From Ruminiclostridium sp. (GTDB lineage Bacteria; Bacillota; Clostridia; Oscillospirales; Ruminococcaceae), in NCBI GenBank assembly GCA_017942025.1, contig JAGAVH010000061.1:1-60734 (forward strand): a stretch of 60,734 bases of DNA. Direction: 5' to 3'. The translations under genes and the position numbers were made by a program. Below the pieces are notes generated by a model. It was not told the origin of the DNA. It did not search any database and was given only the letters and a program-made list of their open reading frames with translations. Shown piece by piece: positions 26,495-34,694 of the stretch (position 1 is the stretch's first letter; each line of letters begins with the position of its first letter).

Positions 26495-27397
26495 ATGATA
26501 TATACCGTAACCTTCAATCCTGCCATAGATTATGTAGTGCATACCGATAATATAGCGGCAGGCAGAGTAAACAAATACAGCGATGAAAAAATATATTTCG
26601 GCGGTAAGGGGATAAATGTATCCCTTGTGCTGAAGGAGCTTGATATAAGCTCTGTGGCGCTGGGCTTTACAGCAGGCTTTACAGGTGACGCAATCGAAAA
26701 GGGCGTTTGTGACGCCGGAATAACAACGGATTTTGTAAGGCTTGACAATGGCTTTTCACGTATAAATTTCAAGATAAAATCCGCAGAAGAAACCGAGCTT
26801 AACGGCAAGGGACCGGATATTGACGAAAAGGCTCTCCGAAGCCTTTTTGAAAAGCTGGACAAATTGACCGGCGGAGATATACTCGTACTGGCAGGAAGCA
26901 TCCCTGCAAGTCTGCCTGATGATATTTATGAGAAGATACTGGAAAGGCTTTACGGTAGAAATATTAAGTCGGTGGTAGACGCTACCGGAAATCTGCTTCT
27001 TAATGTGCTGAAGTACAGACCATATCTCATAAAGCCCAATAACTTTGAGCTTGCAGAGATGTTCGGTACAGAGCTTTGCAGTAACGATGATATTATAGTT
27101 TATGCAAGAAAGCTACGGGATATGGGCGCCCAGAACGTACTTGTTTCTATGGCGGAAAACGGTGCAATTCTCGTGGATGAAAATAATGAAGTACATATAT
27201 ATCCTGTATGTAAGGGAGAGGTTAGGAATTCTGTCGGTGCAGGGGATTCTATGCTGGCAGGCTTTTTGGCAGGTATGATTAAAGAGGATGATTACAACTA
27301 TGCTTTAAAGCTGGGCACAGCTTCGGGTGGTGCAACAGCCTTTTCCGACGGACTCTGCACAAGAGAAAAAATAGAAGAATGCCTGAAGCAGTTATAA
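26495..27397 (+). CDS. fruK: 1-phosphofructokinase (PfkB family)
   Basis: Phosphorylates fructose 1-phosphate to the 1,6-bisphosphate; related tagatose-6-phosphate kinases cannot be excluded by eye. The 300-residue protein has the PfkB N-terminal motif NPAIDYVV, the substrate glycines FGGKGINVS, and the C-terminal anion hole with catalytic Asp in VGAGDSMLAGF. The ATG at 26495 follows AAGAGGA; the in-frame TTG at 26474 is less likely. No fru PTS or regulator gene is adjacent; it stands as a single gene. Confidence 0.88.
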   Translation: MIYTVTFNPAIDYVVHTDNIAAGRVNKYSDEKIYFGGKGINVSLVLKELDISSVALGFTAGFTGDAIEKGVCDAGITTDFVRLDNGFSRINFKIKSAEETELNGKGPDIDEKALRSLFEKLDKLTGGDILVLAGSIPASLPDDIYEKILERLYGRNIKSVVDATGNLLLNVLKYRPYLIKPNNFELAEMFGTELCSNDDIIVYARKLRDMGAQNVLVSMAENGAILVDENNEVHIYPVCKGEVRNSVGAGDSMLAGFLAGMIKEDDYNYALKLGTASGGATAFSDGLCTREKIEECLKQL

Positions 27398-27403
27398 AAA
27401 TAT

Positions 27404-27438
27404 CAGGGAAGCACACTGAGGTGCTTCCCTTGTTTTTA
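27404..27438 (+). terminator. Terminator between fruK and the MntR-like gene
   Basis: Stem GGGAAGCAC/GTGCTTCCC followed by TTGTTTTT; convergent genes lie on both sides. Confidence 0.85.
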
Positions 27439-27448
27439 TCTTATTCGT

Positions 27449-27808
27449 TTATTTTTTCAGATTCTTTATTGCTTCAAAGCTTTCTTCACTTATAACGTGC
27501 TCAATGCGGCAGGCGTCCTCAGCGGCAGTTTTTTCGTCTACGCCTATTGAGATAAGCCATTCGGTAAGTAGTGTGTGACGCTCGAACATCTTCTGAGCAA
27601 TGGCAAGACCTTTTTCTGTAAGGGTAATATAGCCCTTGCTGTCCATTTCGATGTAGTCATCCTCTCTCAGGTGCTTCATCGCTACGCTTATACTGGGCTT
27701 TGAATAATCAAAATAATTTACTATATCTATAGAACGAACATTGCCGAGCTTGTTTTTCAGTATCAGTATGCTTTCGAGATAATCTTCTGCGGATTCTTTT
27801 ATCTTCAA
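27449..27808 (-). CDS. DtxR/MntR-family metal-dependent repressor
   Basis: A 119-residue regulator with an N-terminal winged helix-turn-helix (about 8-62; the segment VRSIDIVNYFDYSKPSISVAM is recognition-helix-like) and a short dimerisation domain with candidate metal ligands (ERHTLL, DACRIEHVISEE). It lacks the C-terminal SH3 domain of DtxR, like MntR. It probably senses Mn2+ or Fe2+, but no metal transporter gene is in the window. Confidence 0.88.
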   Translation of the reverse strand: MKIKESAEDYLESILILKNKLGNVRSIDIVNYFDYSKPSISVAMKHLREDDYIEMDSKGYITLTEKGLAIAQKMFERHTLLTEWLISIGVDEKTAAEDACRIEHVISEESFEAIKNLKK

Positions 27809-27847
27809 GTCGTATCAGTCCTTTCGTATGTGAATATCTGTAGTATA

Positions 27848-27876
27848 AGTATAGCAGAAATTTTAAAAAAATTCAA
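27848..27876 (-). promoter_or_regulatory. Promoter of the MntR-like gene
   Basis: Minus strand TTGAAT (27871-27876), 17-base spacer, TATACT (27848-27853). Confidence 0.7.
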
Positions 27877-27894
27877 GTCTGTTTCCATTACATA

Positions 27895-27923
27895 TTGAAC
27901 ATTTTGGTGGAATGTGTTAAAAT
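27895..27923 (+). promoter_or_regulatory. Promoter of the HD-domain gene
   Basis: TTGAAC (27895-27900), 17-base spacer, TAAAAT (27918-27923), 30 bases before the ATG at 27953. Confidence 0.75.
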
Positions 27924-27952
27924 ATGTACATAATATGAAAGGAACAACAGAT

Positions 27953-28639
27953 ATGAGTTTACTTACTTACGAATACATAAAGCAGAACAAAGATGTACAG
28001 ACCTATATAAATCACGCAGACGCGGCACTTCTGAGCATAGGATATACCGAGCATTCGAACGCACACGTGGAGCGTTCCGCAAGTATAGCATATATGGTGC
28101 TCAGCACACTGGGCTATGATGAAAGACAGTGCGAGCTTGCACGCATAGCCGCCTATATGCACGATATAGGTAATGTGGTAAACCGCAGCGATCATGCTCA
28201 TTCGGGCGCGCTGATGGCATTCCGTCTGCTTGACAAGCTTGGTATGCCTGCAGAAGAAATAGCTGTGATAATCTCGGCTATAGGAAACCACGATGAAAGA
28301 ACAGCCGCACCTGTAAATCCTGTTGCGGCGGCGGTAATTATAGCAGATAAATCAGATGTGCGCCGTTCAAGAGTAAGACTTGCAGGAAACGTCAGCAAGG
28401 ATGAAATGATAAACGTAAATGACATCCACGACAGAGTTAATTATGCGGTGGAAAAGTCGGATATCTATTTTTCTGAGGATAAGAAATCCCTGATACTTGA
28501 TCTTATAATTGACCTTGATATCTGTTCTATAATGGACTATTTCGAGATATTTTTAGGAAGAATGAGCCTTTGCAGAAATTCGGCAAAAACTCTCGGTGTA
28601 GATTTCAGCGTTGTCATTAACGGTAGCAAAATTCTCTGA
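27953..28639 (+). CDS. HD-domain metal-dependent phosphohydrolase
   Basis: A 228-residue soluble protein with an HD domain: the N-terminal H of HSNAHVERS, the HD pair in YMHDIGNVV, and further histidines in GNHDERT. HD proteins hydrolyse nucleotides or other phosphoesters; the substrate cannot be told from sequence. GAAAGGAA lies before the ATG at 27953, so in-frame starts at 27914 and 27935 are less likely (27914 overlaps the -10 box). Its stop codon touches the first hairpin of the repeat array. Confidence 0.85.
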   Translation: MSLLTYEYIKQNKDVQTYINHADAALLSIGYTEHSNAHVERSASIAYMVLSTLGYDERQCELARIAAYMHDIGNVVNRSDHAHSGALMAFRLLDKLGMPAEEIAVIISAIGNHDERTAAPVNPVAAAVIIADKSDVRRSRVRLAGNVSKDEMINVNDIHDRVNYAVEKSDIYFSEDKKSLILDLIIDLDICSIMDYFEIFLGRMSLCRNSAKTLGVDFSVVINGSKIL

Positions 28640-29404
28640 GAGGCGTGCCGCCTCAGTCAATTCCTGCCTTTTACAATGTCGTACTATGCTCAGGCAAGTG
28701 AAACGGCAGGGACAACGAAACTGCTGTGTTTTATCCGTATCAAGGCGTGCCGCCTCGGTCAGTTCCGCCGCACGATAAAAAGCAGTATACCTCACCTTGC
28801 CTGTGCGGCGGTATAAAAACAGCTATGTTTTGTTTATAACAAGGCGTGCCGCCTCAGTCAATTCCTGCCTTTTACAATGTCGTACTATGCTCAGGCGAGT
28901 GAAACGGCAGGGTTTACAGTACAGGTTTACAACACCTGTTTATGGCGTGCCGCCTCGGTCAGTTCCGCCGCACGATAAAAAGCAATATATCTCACCTTGC
29001 CTGTGCGGCGGTATAAAAAACAGCTATGTTTTGTTTATAACAAGGCGTGCCGCCTCGGTCAGTTCCGCCGCACGATAAAAAGCAATATACCTCACCTTGC
29101 CTGTGCGGCGGTATAAAAAACAGCTATGTTTTGTTTATAACAAGGCGTGCCGCCTCAGTCAATTCCTGCCTTTTACAATGTCGTGCTATGCTCAGGTAAG
29201 TGAAATGGCAGGGTTTACAGTACAGGTTTACAACACCTGTTTATGGCGTGCCGCCTCAGTCAATTCCTGCCTTTTACAATGCCGTGCTATGCTCAGGCAA
29301 GTGAAACGGCAGGGTTTACAGTACAGGTTTACAACACCTGTTTATGGCGTGCCGCCCCGGTCAATTTCTGCATTTTTGCGGTGCGTGAGTTTGTCTTCAG
29401 CCTG
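28640..29404. repeat. Array of ~100-bp hairpin units, types A and B
   Basis: Eight copies of the core GGCGTGCCGCCTC start at 28642, 28744, 28843, 28944, 29044, 29144, 29245 and 29346, spaced 102, 99, 101, 100, 100, 101 and 101 bases. Each core is a mini-hairpin with a TGC loop, followed by (A/G)GTCA(A/G)TTCC. Units at 28642, 28843, 29144 and 29245 are type A (imperfect CCTGCC...GGCAGG stem; most also ACAGGT/ACCTGT). Units at 28744, 28944 and 29044 are type B (stem CCGCCGCAC/GTGCGGCGG). The eighth unit is cut and joined to the right end of the 310-bp element. This fills the gap between the HD gene and rtcB; no credible gene is seen in it. Confidence 0.9.
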
Positions 29405-29405
29405 A
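29370..29405 (+). repeat. Right-end fragment of the dispersed element
   Basis: Thirty-six bases identical, with one mismatch, to 38749-38784, the right end of the 310-bp element (GCATTTTTGCGGTGCGTGAG and onward to CTGA). It is followed at once by a terminator hairpin, as at the other copy. Confidence 0.8.
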
Positions 29406-29432
29406 AGCGGAGAATTTTTTCTCCGCTTTTTT
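29405..29432 (+). terminator. Terminator hairpin after the repeat array
   Basis: AGCGGAGAA/TTCTCCGCT stem followed by TTTTTT. It would stop transcription coming from the HD gene through the array. Confidence 0.85.
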
Positions 29433-29464
29433 ATATGCTGTTTTACACTCGCAGCTTTTTTTCC

Positions 29465-29493
29465 GTGAAAAGCCTTTTGTTATCTGCTAAAAT
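29465..29493 (+). promoter_or_regulatory. Promoter of rtcB
   Basis: GTGAAA (29465-29470), 17-base spacer, TAAAAT (29488-29493). Confidence 0.6.
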
Positions 29494-29532
29494 ATCATCG
29501 AGGGCAGAGAAACACGAAAGGAAAGATTTATT

Positions 29533-30744
29533 ATGACACAGATTATAGGAAAATACAATACAGCAATATGCTTTACTGATAATATCGAGCAGACTGCGAC
29601 AGAGCAGATAAAGACAGTTTGTGACGAGTCAGCCTTTGCAACCTCTAAAATCCGCATAATGCCTGACGTTCACGCAGGAAAGGGTTGTACTATCGGTACT
29701 ACTATGACTATAACAGATAAGGTAGTACCCAATATGGTGGGCGTTGACATCGGCTGTGGAATGCTTACTGTTCTTTTAGGTAAAATTGATATCGACCTTC
29801 CCGCCTTTGACAAGGCGGCACATACCATCCCCAGCGGCAGAAATGTATGGGAGGGCAGACAGGAGCATTTCGACCTGACCACTCTTCGTTGCTACAGAAA
29901 TCTGAAGGACACAAAGCGACTTGAAAGAAGCCTCGGTACTCTCGGCGGCGGCAACCATTTTATCGAAATCGATACCGACGATGAGGGCAATAAGTATCTT
30001 GTCATCCATTCGGGTAGCCGTAATTTAGGCACTCAGGTAGCGGAGCACTACCAGAATATAGCCGTTGACCTTAATATGGGTAAGGCGGAAAACTATTATC
30101 AGAAGAGAGAAGAGATAATCCGTACATATAAGGAGCAGGGAAGAAGAACAGAAATCCAGAGCACCTTAAAGGCGCTTGATAAGGAATGGGAGCTCAAAGA
30201 ACCCACAATGCCCCGTGAGCTTTGCTATCTTTACGGCTCCTTTATGGAGGATTATCTGCACGATATAGAGATATGTCAGCAGTTTGCAAAGAGAAACCGT
30301 GAAAAGATGGCGGAAATCCTGCTTTCAAAAACGGGACTCAATGCCTGTGACAGCTTCCAGACTATTCACAACTATATCGATATCGATGAGATGATTTTAC
30401 GAAAGGGCGCAGTATCCGCAAAGGCTGGAGAAAGACTGCTCATCCCTATCAATATGCGTGACGGCAGCCTTATCTGTATCGGTAAGGGCAATCCCGACTG
30501 GAACTATTCCGCACCCCACGGTGCAGGCAGACTGATGTCGAGAAATATGGCATTCGAGCGACTCACAATGGAGGAATATACCGAACAGATGAAGGGTATA
30601 TATTCCACCTGTATAAACACCTCTACCCTTGACGAGTCCCCTATGGCATACAAGAGCATTGACGAGATTATTGCCAATATAGAGCCTACCGCCGATATAA
30701 TGACAAGAATAAAGCCTATCTATAATTTTAAAGCATCCGAGTGA
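29533..30744 (+). CDS. rtcB: RNA-splicing ligase RtcB
   Basis: Joins RNA 2',3'-cyclic phosphate or 3'-phosphate ends to 5'-OH ends using GTP and Mn2+. The 403-residue protein has the metal ligands in PDVHAGKGCTIG, GVDIGCGM (Asp72, Cys75), GGNHFIE (His142) and VIHSGSRNLG, and the guanylated His329 in APHGAGRLMSR. Shorter than archaeal forms but typical of the bacterial short clade. AAAGGAAAG lies before the ATG. No archease gene is adjacent. It is flanked on both sides by type A/B hairpin repeats. Confidence 0.95.
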   Translation: MTQIIGKYNTAICFTDNIEQTATEQIKTVCDESAFATSKIRIMPDVHAGKGCTIGTTMTITDKVVPNMVGVDIGCGMLTVLLGKIDIDLPAFDKAAHTIPSGRNVWEGRQEHFDLTTLRCYRNLKDTKRLERSLGTLGGGNHFIEIDTDDEGNKYLVIHSGSRNLGTQVAEHYQNIAVDLNMGKAENYYQKREEIIRTYKEQGRRTEIQSTLKALDKEWELKEPTMPRELCYLYGSFMEDYLHDIEICQQFAKRNREKMAEILLSKTGLNACDSFQTIHNYIDIDEMILRKGAVSAKAGERLLIPINMRDGSLICIGKGNPDWNYSAPHGAGRLMSRNMAFERLTMEEYTEQMKGIYSTCINTSTLDESPMAYKSIDEIIANIEPTADIMTRIKPIYNFKASE

Positions 30745-30886
30745 AGGGTGCCCCTTCTGGTAATTCCGCCGCACGATGAATAGTGCTTTACACAGTCTTA
30801 CTGTGCGGCGGTCTCAAAATAGCGTGAGAAAAAAGAGAGAAGGATGTTCCTTCAGCCAATTCCGCCGCACGATGAATAACACCATT
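30743..30886. repeat. Two type-B repeat units downstream of rtcB
   Basis: Two hairpins, GAAGGG-TGC-CCCTTC (30743-30757, overlapping the rtcB stop) and GAAGGA-TGT-TCCTTC (30839-30853), each followed by an AATTCCGCCGCACGATGAATA-like segment as in the type-B units of the upstream array. The first has the complete B stem, the second is cut by a terminator. Spacing is 96 bases. Confidence 0.8.
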
Positions 30887-30922
30887 ACCCGAAAAAGCAA
30901 AAGCTTCTTCGGGTGTTTTTTT
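30887..30922 (+). terminator. Terminator after rtcB
   Basis: ACCCGAAAAAGC/GCTTCTTCGGGT stem with one mismatch, then seven T. It may also serve the convergent DUF4363 gene. Confidence 0.85.
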
Positions 30923-30923
30923 A

Positions 30924-31301
30924 TCAGAATATATTGGCAAGGGTAGGCGTCTGCTTATCTATAAAGGAATCAAGCAAGGTGAAAAGTACCCTGCTTTCTT
31001 CATAGATATCATCATCCCTTTGCTTTGCCATTTCGGATATTCTGGCAAGAGTCATTTCTATTTCAATATCGTTCTGAATATCTTCAACAAAAACAGTCCT
31101 GTCCGACAGCTTGTGCCACATATCAATGGCTCTATCGGAAAATTCGATGGCGGTATCATAATCCTCTTTTTTAAAGCATTCTGCCGCTGACAGTATTTCC
31201 TGCTTTATATCTTCTGCGCATTCCCTGCAATTTGAATAAGCATAAGCACCGAATAATGACATCAGCAGTATCAGGGTAAGGCAGAGTGTAAGTCTTTTCA
31301 T
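30924..31301 (-). CDS. DUF4363-family exported protein
   Basis: A 125-residue protein with an N-terminal signal or membrane helix (about 4-22) and an all-helical soluble part. Size, topology and coupling to a DUF421 gene match the DUF4363 family, found mostly in spore formers; molecular function is unknown. The start overlaps the DUF421 stop as ATGA. Confidence 0.8.
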   Translation of the reverse strand: MKRLTLCLTLILLMSLFGAYAYSNCRECAEDIKQEILSAAECFKKEDYDTAIEFSDRAIDMWHKLSDRTVFVEDIQNDIEIEMTLARISEMAKQRDDDIYEESRVLFTLLDSFIDKQTPTLANIF

Positions 31302-31975
31302 TTTTTCTTATCCTTTAATATTATATTTACTCCCTTGTCGTCGGAATAGGTCATTATAAATACATTCTTCATCGAAAGCTTCTTTTCTGAAAGAAGCTTT
31401 TTTATTCTCAACTCGCCGCCTTCAAAACGGGCGAGGGCAGGAACATTTATTTCTCCGTCCTTTATAAGAAGTGAGGGCGGATTGCAGTTTATCTGCTTTA
31501 TATCAAGATCGCCCTTTTCCACATTTCTGTAACAGCTTTTCTGGAAGAAATTTATCTTCCCCGTGGTTTCAACAATGGCATACTGCACCTCGGATAAATC
31601 GAATATCATACATTCTCTCATTGCTTCCATCAGCTCGTCTATGGTATAGCGAAGGCGCTTCATCACCTGCTGATCTATCTTGCCGTCGGAAATTATTATC
31701 TGAGGAGTGCCTGTCACCATCCTTCTGATATTTGTGCTTTTCAGCATCACGTGGGACATGATGACATCCATACTGACCACCATCAGAATAGGAATAACCC
31801 CGTATATCATAGGTACTGAAAGGTCCTCAAGAGAAAGGGTAGCGATATTTGAAATCAGAATAGTAGTCACAAGCTCCGAGGGTTGTAGCTGGGCAAGCTG
31901 TTTTTTACCCATAAGCCTCAGTGACAGCACGATTATAAAATACAGAAGCACCGACCTTATTATAACAATAAGCAA
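31298..31975 (-). CDS. DUF421 (YetF/YdfS-like) membrane protein
   Basis: A 225-residue protein with three N-terminal helices (about 3-22, 36-54, 58-78) and the DUF421 domain (LRLMGKKQLAQLQPSELV, then the soluble half with IINDGK-like and PSLLIKDGE segments). Such proteins are common in Bacillus and Clostridia, often near sporulation or germination genes; here they are divergent from gerABC by about 100 bases. Possible role in spore membrane or germination, by context only. Confidence 0.88.
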   Translation of the reverse strand: MLIVIIRSVLLYFIIVLSLRLMGKKQLAQLQPSELVTTILISNIATLSLEDLSVPMIYGVIPILMVVSMDVIMSHVMLKSTNIRRMVTGTPQIIISDGKIDQQVMKRLRYTIDELMEAMRECMIFDLSEVQYAIVETTGKINFFQKSCYRNVEKGDLDIKQINCNPPSLLIKDGEINVPALARFEGGELRIKKLLSEKKLSMKNVFIMTYSDDKGVNIILKDKKK

Positions 31976-32021
31976 TATATCACACCCTTAAAAAAATTAC
32001 CTGATTTATTATTTCTTCTGC

Positions 32022-32050
32022 GGATAAAAAAATACATAAAGGGGAAAATA
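32022..32050 (+). promoter_or_regulatory. Forespore-type (sigma-F/G-like) promoter of gerABC
   Basis: GGATA (32022-32026), a 14-base spacer, and GGGGAAAATA (32041-32050), which fits the sigma-F -10 consensus GGNRANANTW in full; the -35 fits GYWTA at 4 of 5 positions. No sigma-A promoter is evident. Germinant-receptor operons are forespore-expressed in Bacillus. Confidence 0.5.
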
Positions 32051-32077
32051 TACGAAGAATGAAAAAAAGGAGATAAT

Positions 32078-33610
32078 GTGATGAAGGATAAAATCCCTGA
32101 TTTTTCTGAAAAATCGGTAGGTAATATATTAAAGGATATAAAGCTTTCAGCCTCTCTTGAAGAGAACTGTGTAAATATAAGAGCGATGATAAATAACAGT
32201 ACGGATTTAATTATAAAGCCTGCCGTTATCGAAGGAAGAAAAATAGTATTCGTGACCTGCGAGGGTATGATAGATAAAATGAAGCTTGCCGACCTTATCT
32301 ACAGACCGCTGACTGAAAATCCACCGAGGGACTGCCACACGGCAAAGGAACTGTTTGACAAGATTGCTTCCACTATGCTGATAGCGGAGGAACAGCGCCA
32401 GCTCTATTCCTGCGACGAGGTACTGCAGGCGGCAATGTCAGGCTTTGCGGTGATGCTCTGCGATGAAGTGAATTATGCAATAGCGATAGGTATTCAGGGT
32501 TTTTCCTTCAGAGGTATAGATGAGCCGAGTACCCATATAAATTTAAGAGCCTCAAGAGAAGGCTTTATAGAGGTCATCAGAATAAATATCTCAATGGTAA
32601 GGCGCAGAATGAAATCCCCCACCTTAAAGACCGAGCTTATGAAGGTGGGAGAGCGCAGTAATACAGATATATGTATATGCTATCTTACCGACAGAGCAGA
32701 TTATAAAACGGTAAATGCGGTAAAGGACAAGCTGAAGAATATTCCGCTCAACACCATTTTGAGCAGCGAATTTCTGCAATCCTTTTTAGAGGAGGATACC
32801 CCGGGACTTTTTCCGCAGGTTATGACCAGCGAGCGCCCCGACGTGTTCGTGTCAAAGCTCTACGAAGGCAGAATCGGCATAATAGTTGACGGCACTCCCT
32901 TTGCCCTTATACTGCCGACTCTTTTCATAGAGAATTTTCACACAATGGACGACTATACCCACAAGCCTTATTTTTCAGCCTTTATGCGCATACTGCGCTT
33001 TACCGCTTTTATTTTAGCGGCTATACTTCCGGGACTTTACGTAGCACTCTGCAACTTCAACCCCGAGATGTTAAGGAGCAGTCTTCTGCTTAATATCTAT
33101 TCGTCGGTACAGACTACCGCCTTTCCTGTATTTGGTGAATGCCTTATAATGTATTCTCTTTACGAAATTATGAGAGAGGCAGGACTTCGCCTGCCTAAAA
33201 GCGTAGGTCACGCAGTAAGTATCGTAGGCGGTCTTGTTATAGGGGAGATTACAGTTTCTGCAGGACTTATGAGCGCTCCTGTGGTGCTTATTATAGCCGC
33301 CACGGGACTATGCTCCTTTGCGGTGCCCGACTTATACGAAAGCCTTATGATAATGCGCCTTGTCTTTATTTTAGCTGGCGGTATCTTCGGACTTTTCGGG
33401 ATAACGGTAGTCGGTACGCTCCTTCTTTTCAGGCTTTGCTCAAAGAACGCCTACGGAGTACCCTATATGGCTCCCTTTGCTCCCTTTACTTTGAAAAGCA
33501 TACTCCGTGACACCTTTGTCAGAATAAGCTGGAGAAATCTTTCCCGTAGTGATGTAACCTTATCCCAGCTTTCAGGAAGAGCAAAAAGAAAAACAGAAAA
33601 GGAGAACTAA
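32078..33610 (+). CDS. gerA: Spore germination receptor subunit A (GerA family)
   Basis: A 510-residue subunit with a soluble N-terminal half and five or so membrane helices in the second half (about 300-470). Family markers include DGTPFALILP, RILRFTAF and PKSVGHAVSIVGGLVIGE. With the GerB permease and GerC lipoprotein it forms the inner-membrane germinant receptor of spores. AAAAAGGAG lies before the ATG. The germinant cannot be predicted. Gene symbol is the family name; the paralogue is not determined. Confidence 0.94.
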   Translation: MMKDKIPDFSEKSVGNILKDIKLSASLEENCVNIRAMINNSTDLIIKPAVIEGRKIVFVTCEGMIDKMKLADLIYRPLTENPPRDCHTAKELFDKIASTMLIAEEQRQLYSCDEVLQAAMSGFAVMLCDEVNYAIAIGIQGFSFRGIDEPSTHINLRASREGFIEVIRINISMVRRRMKSPTLKTELMKVGERSNTDICICYLTDRADYKTVNAVKDKLKNIPLNTILSSEFLQSFLEEDTPGLFPQVMTSERPDVFVSKLYEGRIGIIVDGTPFALILPTLFIENFHTMDDYTHKPYFSAFMRILRFTAFILAAILPGLYVALCNFNPEMLRSSLLLNIYSSVQTTAFPVFGECLIMYSLYEIMREAGLRLPKSVGHAVSIVGGLVIGEITVSAGLMSAPVVLIIAATGLCSFAVPDLYESLMIMRLVFILAGGIFGLFGITVVGTLLLFRLCSKNAYGVPYMAPFAPFTLKSILRDTFVRISWRNLSRSDVTLSQLSGRAKRKTEKEN

Positions 33611-33611
33611 C

Positions 33612-34694
33612 TTGAACAGAATAAGCAGTAAACAGCTTACCCTGGCATTCATAGCGTCAAGACTGACAACTGAAATGATAATGATACCCGGGGAGCTTAT
33701 CCGCTACGGCTCCGAAAGATTTGTTGCAATCTTAATTGCAAAGCTGTCTGTATTGATTCTTTATCTGCCGCTTTTGTTTCTGACAGCAAAATTCAAAGGT
33801 GACAACTTTCTTACGGCGGCAATCAGAAAAAACCGCATCTACGGGATAATATTAGGCGTTCTTTTCGGCATCGTTCTGTTATCCGTAACAGTAAACTCCG
33901 TTCTTAATCTTCAGCTTTATATAACCGACACCCTTATAGGAGAATTACTGCTGATAAGCGGTACAGCTCTTATAATTGCAGTTTCTCTTTACGGGGCAAT
34001 AAAGGGTGCAAGCGCTATAACAAGAACAGCGGTTTTTGGCACAGCTATATTTGTTTTTCTCATTCTGATGATTTTTGTAACTATGGCGGATAAGCTGGAT
34101 TTTTCCTATCTTTATCCTGTGTATATTGATGACAGCAATTATCTTTTCCGTGCGGTGATATCAGAAATAAGCTGTAATAGTGAGATGCTCGTTTTTGCGG
34201 TGCTTTGCAAAAATATAACCGATAAGCCGGGTAGAACGGTATATTATTCCCTTGTGGTGATATTTGTTGTTTTAGAGGTCGTTAATCTGCTTTACAACCT
34301 TGTTTTCGGGCCGTATTTAAATGAGCTTGAATACCCCTTGTACGTTATATCATCCCTTTCGGACGTGGTGGTATTTCAGCGGCTTGACGGCATAGATGCG
34401 ATAGTCTGGCTGCTTTGCGGAATTATAAAAATCTCTCTTCTTTTCGCCTCGGCAGGCGAGCTTTATAAAACCTCCTCGGGCAAAAGCGAAAAGGGCTGGT
34501 TTCTTGCTATATACGGCGCTGTGACACTTGCTTTATGTATGTTTATAGGCTCTGACAGAAGATATTATGACGCTCTGCAAAGCATACTCCATACCGCATT
34601 GCCTCTTGTTTTTGCAGGAACCGTAATTCCTCTTATAGTATTGTTTACAGGGAAAAAAGCGCCACGAAAGGAAAAAGAAAATGAAGAAAATTAG
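33612..34694 (+). CDS. gerB: Spore germination receptor permease subunit B (GerB family)
   Basis: A 360-residue integral membrane protein with about ten helices, of the amino-acid permease-related endospore germination family; it forms the germinant-binding channel component. It starts with TTG (no upstream ATG in the short gap), supported by AAAGGAG 9 bases before it and by conserved N-terminal SSKQLTLAFIASRL. It overlaps the next gene by 14 bases. Confidence 0.92.
   Translation: MNRISSKQLTLAFIASRLTTEMIMIPGELIRYGSERFVAILIAKLSVLILYLPLLFLTAKFKGDNFLTAAIRKNRIYGIILGVLFGIVLLSVTVNSVLNLQLYITDTLIGELLLISGTALIIAVSLYGAIKGASAITRTAVFGTAIFVFLILMIFVTMADKLDFSYLYPVYIDDSNYLFRAVISEISCNSEMLVFAVLCKNITDKPGRTVYYSLVVIFVVLEVVNLLYNLVFGPYLNELEYPLYVISSLSDVVVFQRLDGIDAIVWLLCGIIKISLLFASAGELYKTSSGKSEKGWFLAIYGAVTLALCMFIGSDRRYYDALQSILHTALPLVFAGTVIPLIVLFTGKKAPRKEKENEEN

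Noticed and set aside
28640-29404. Possible CRISPR array
   Set aside because: Repeat period is about 100 bases with two alternating bodies, no short unique spacers, and no cas genes nearby.
28797-29536. Overlapping ORFs of about 90-100 codons across the hairpin array
   Set aside because: They run through repeat units in different frames, have no ribosome-binding sites, and their similarity to each other only reflects the DNA repeat.
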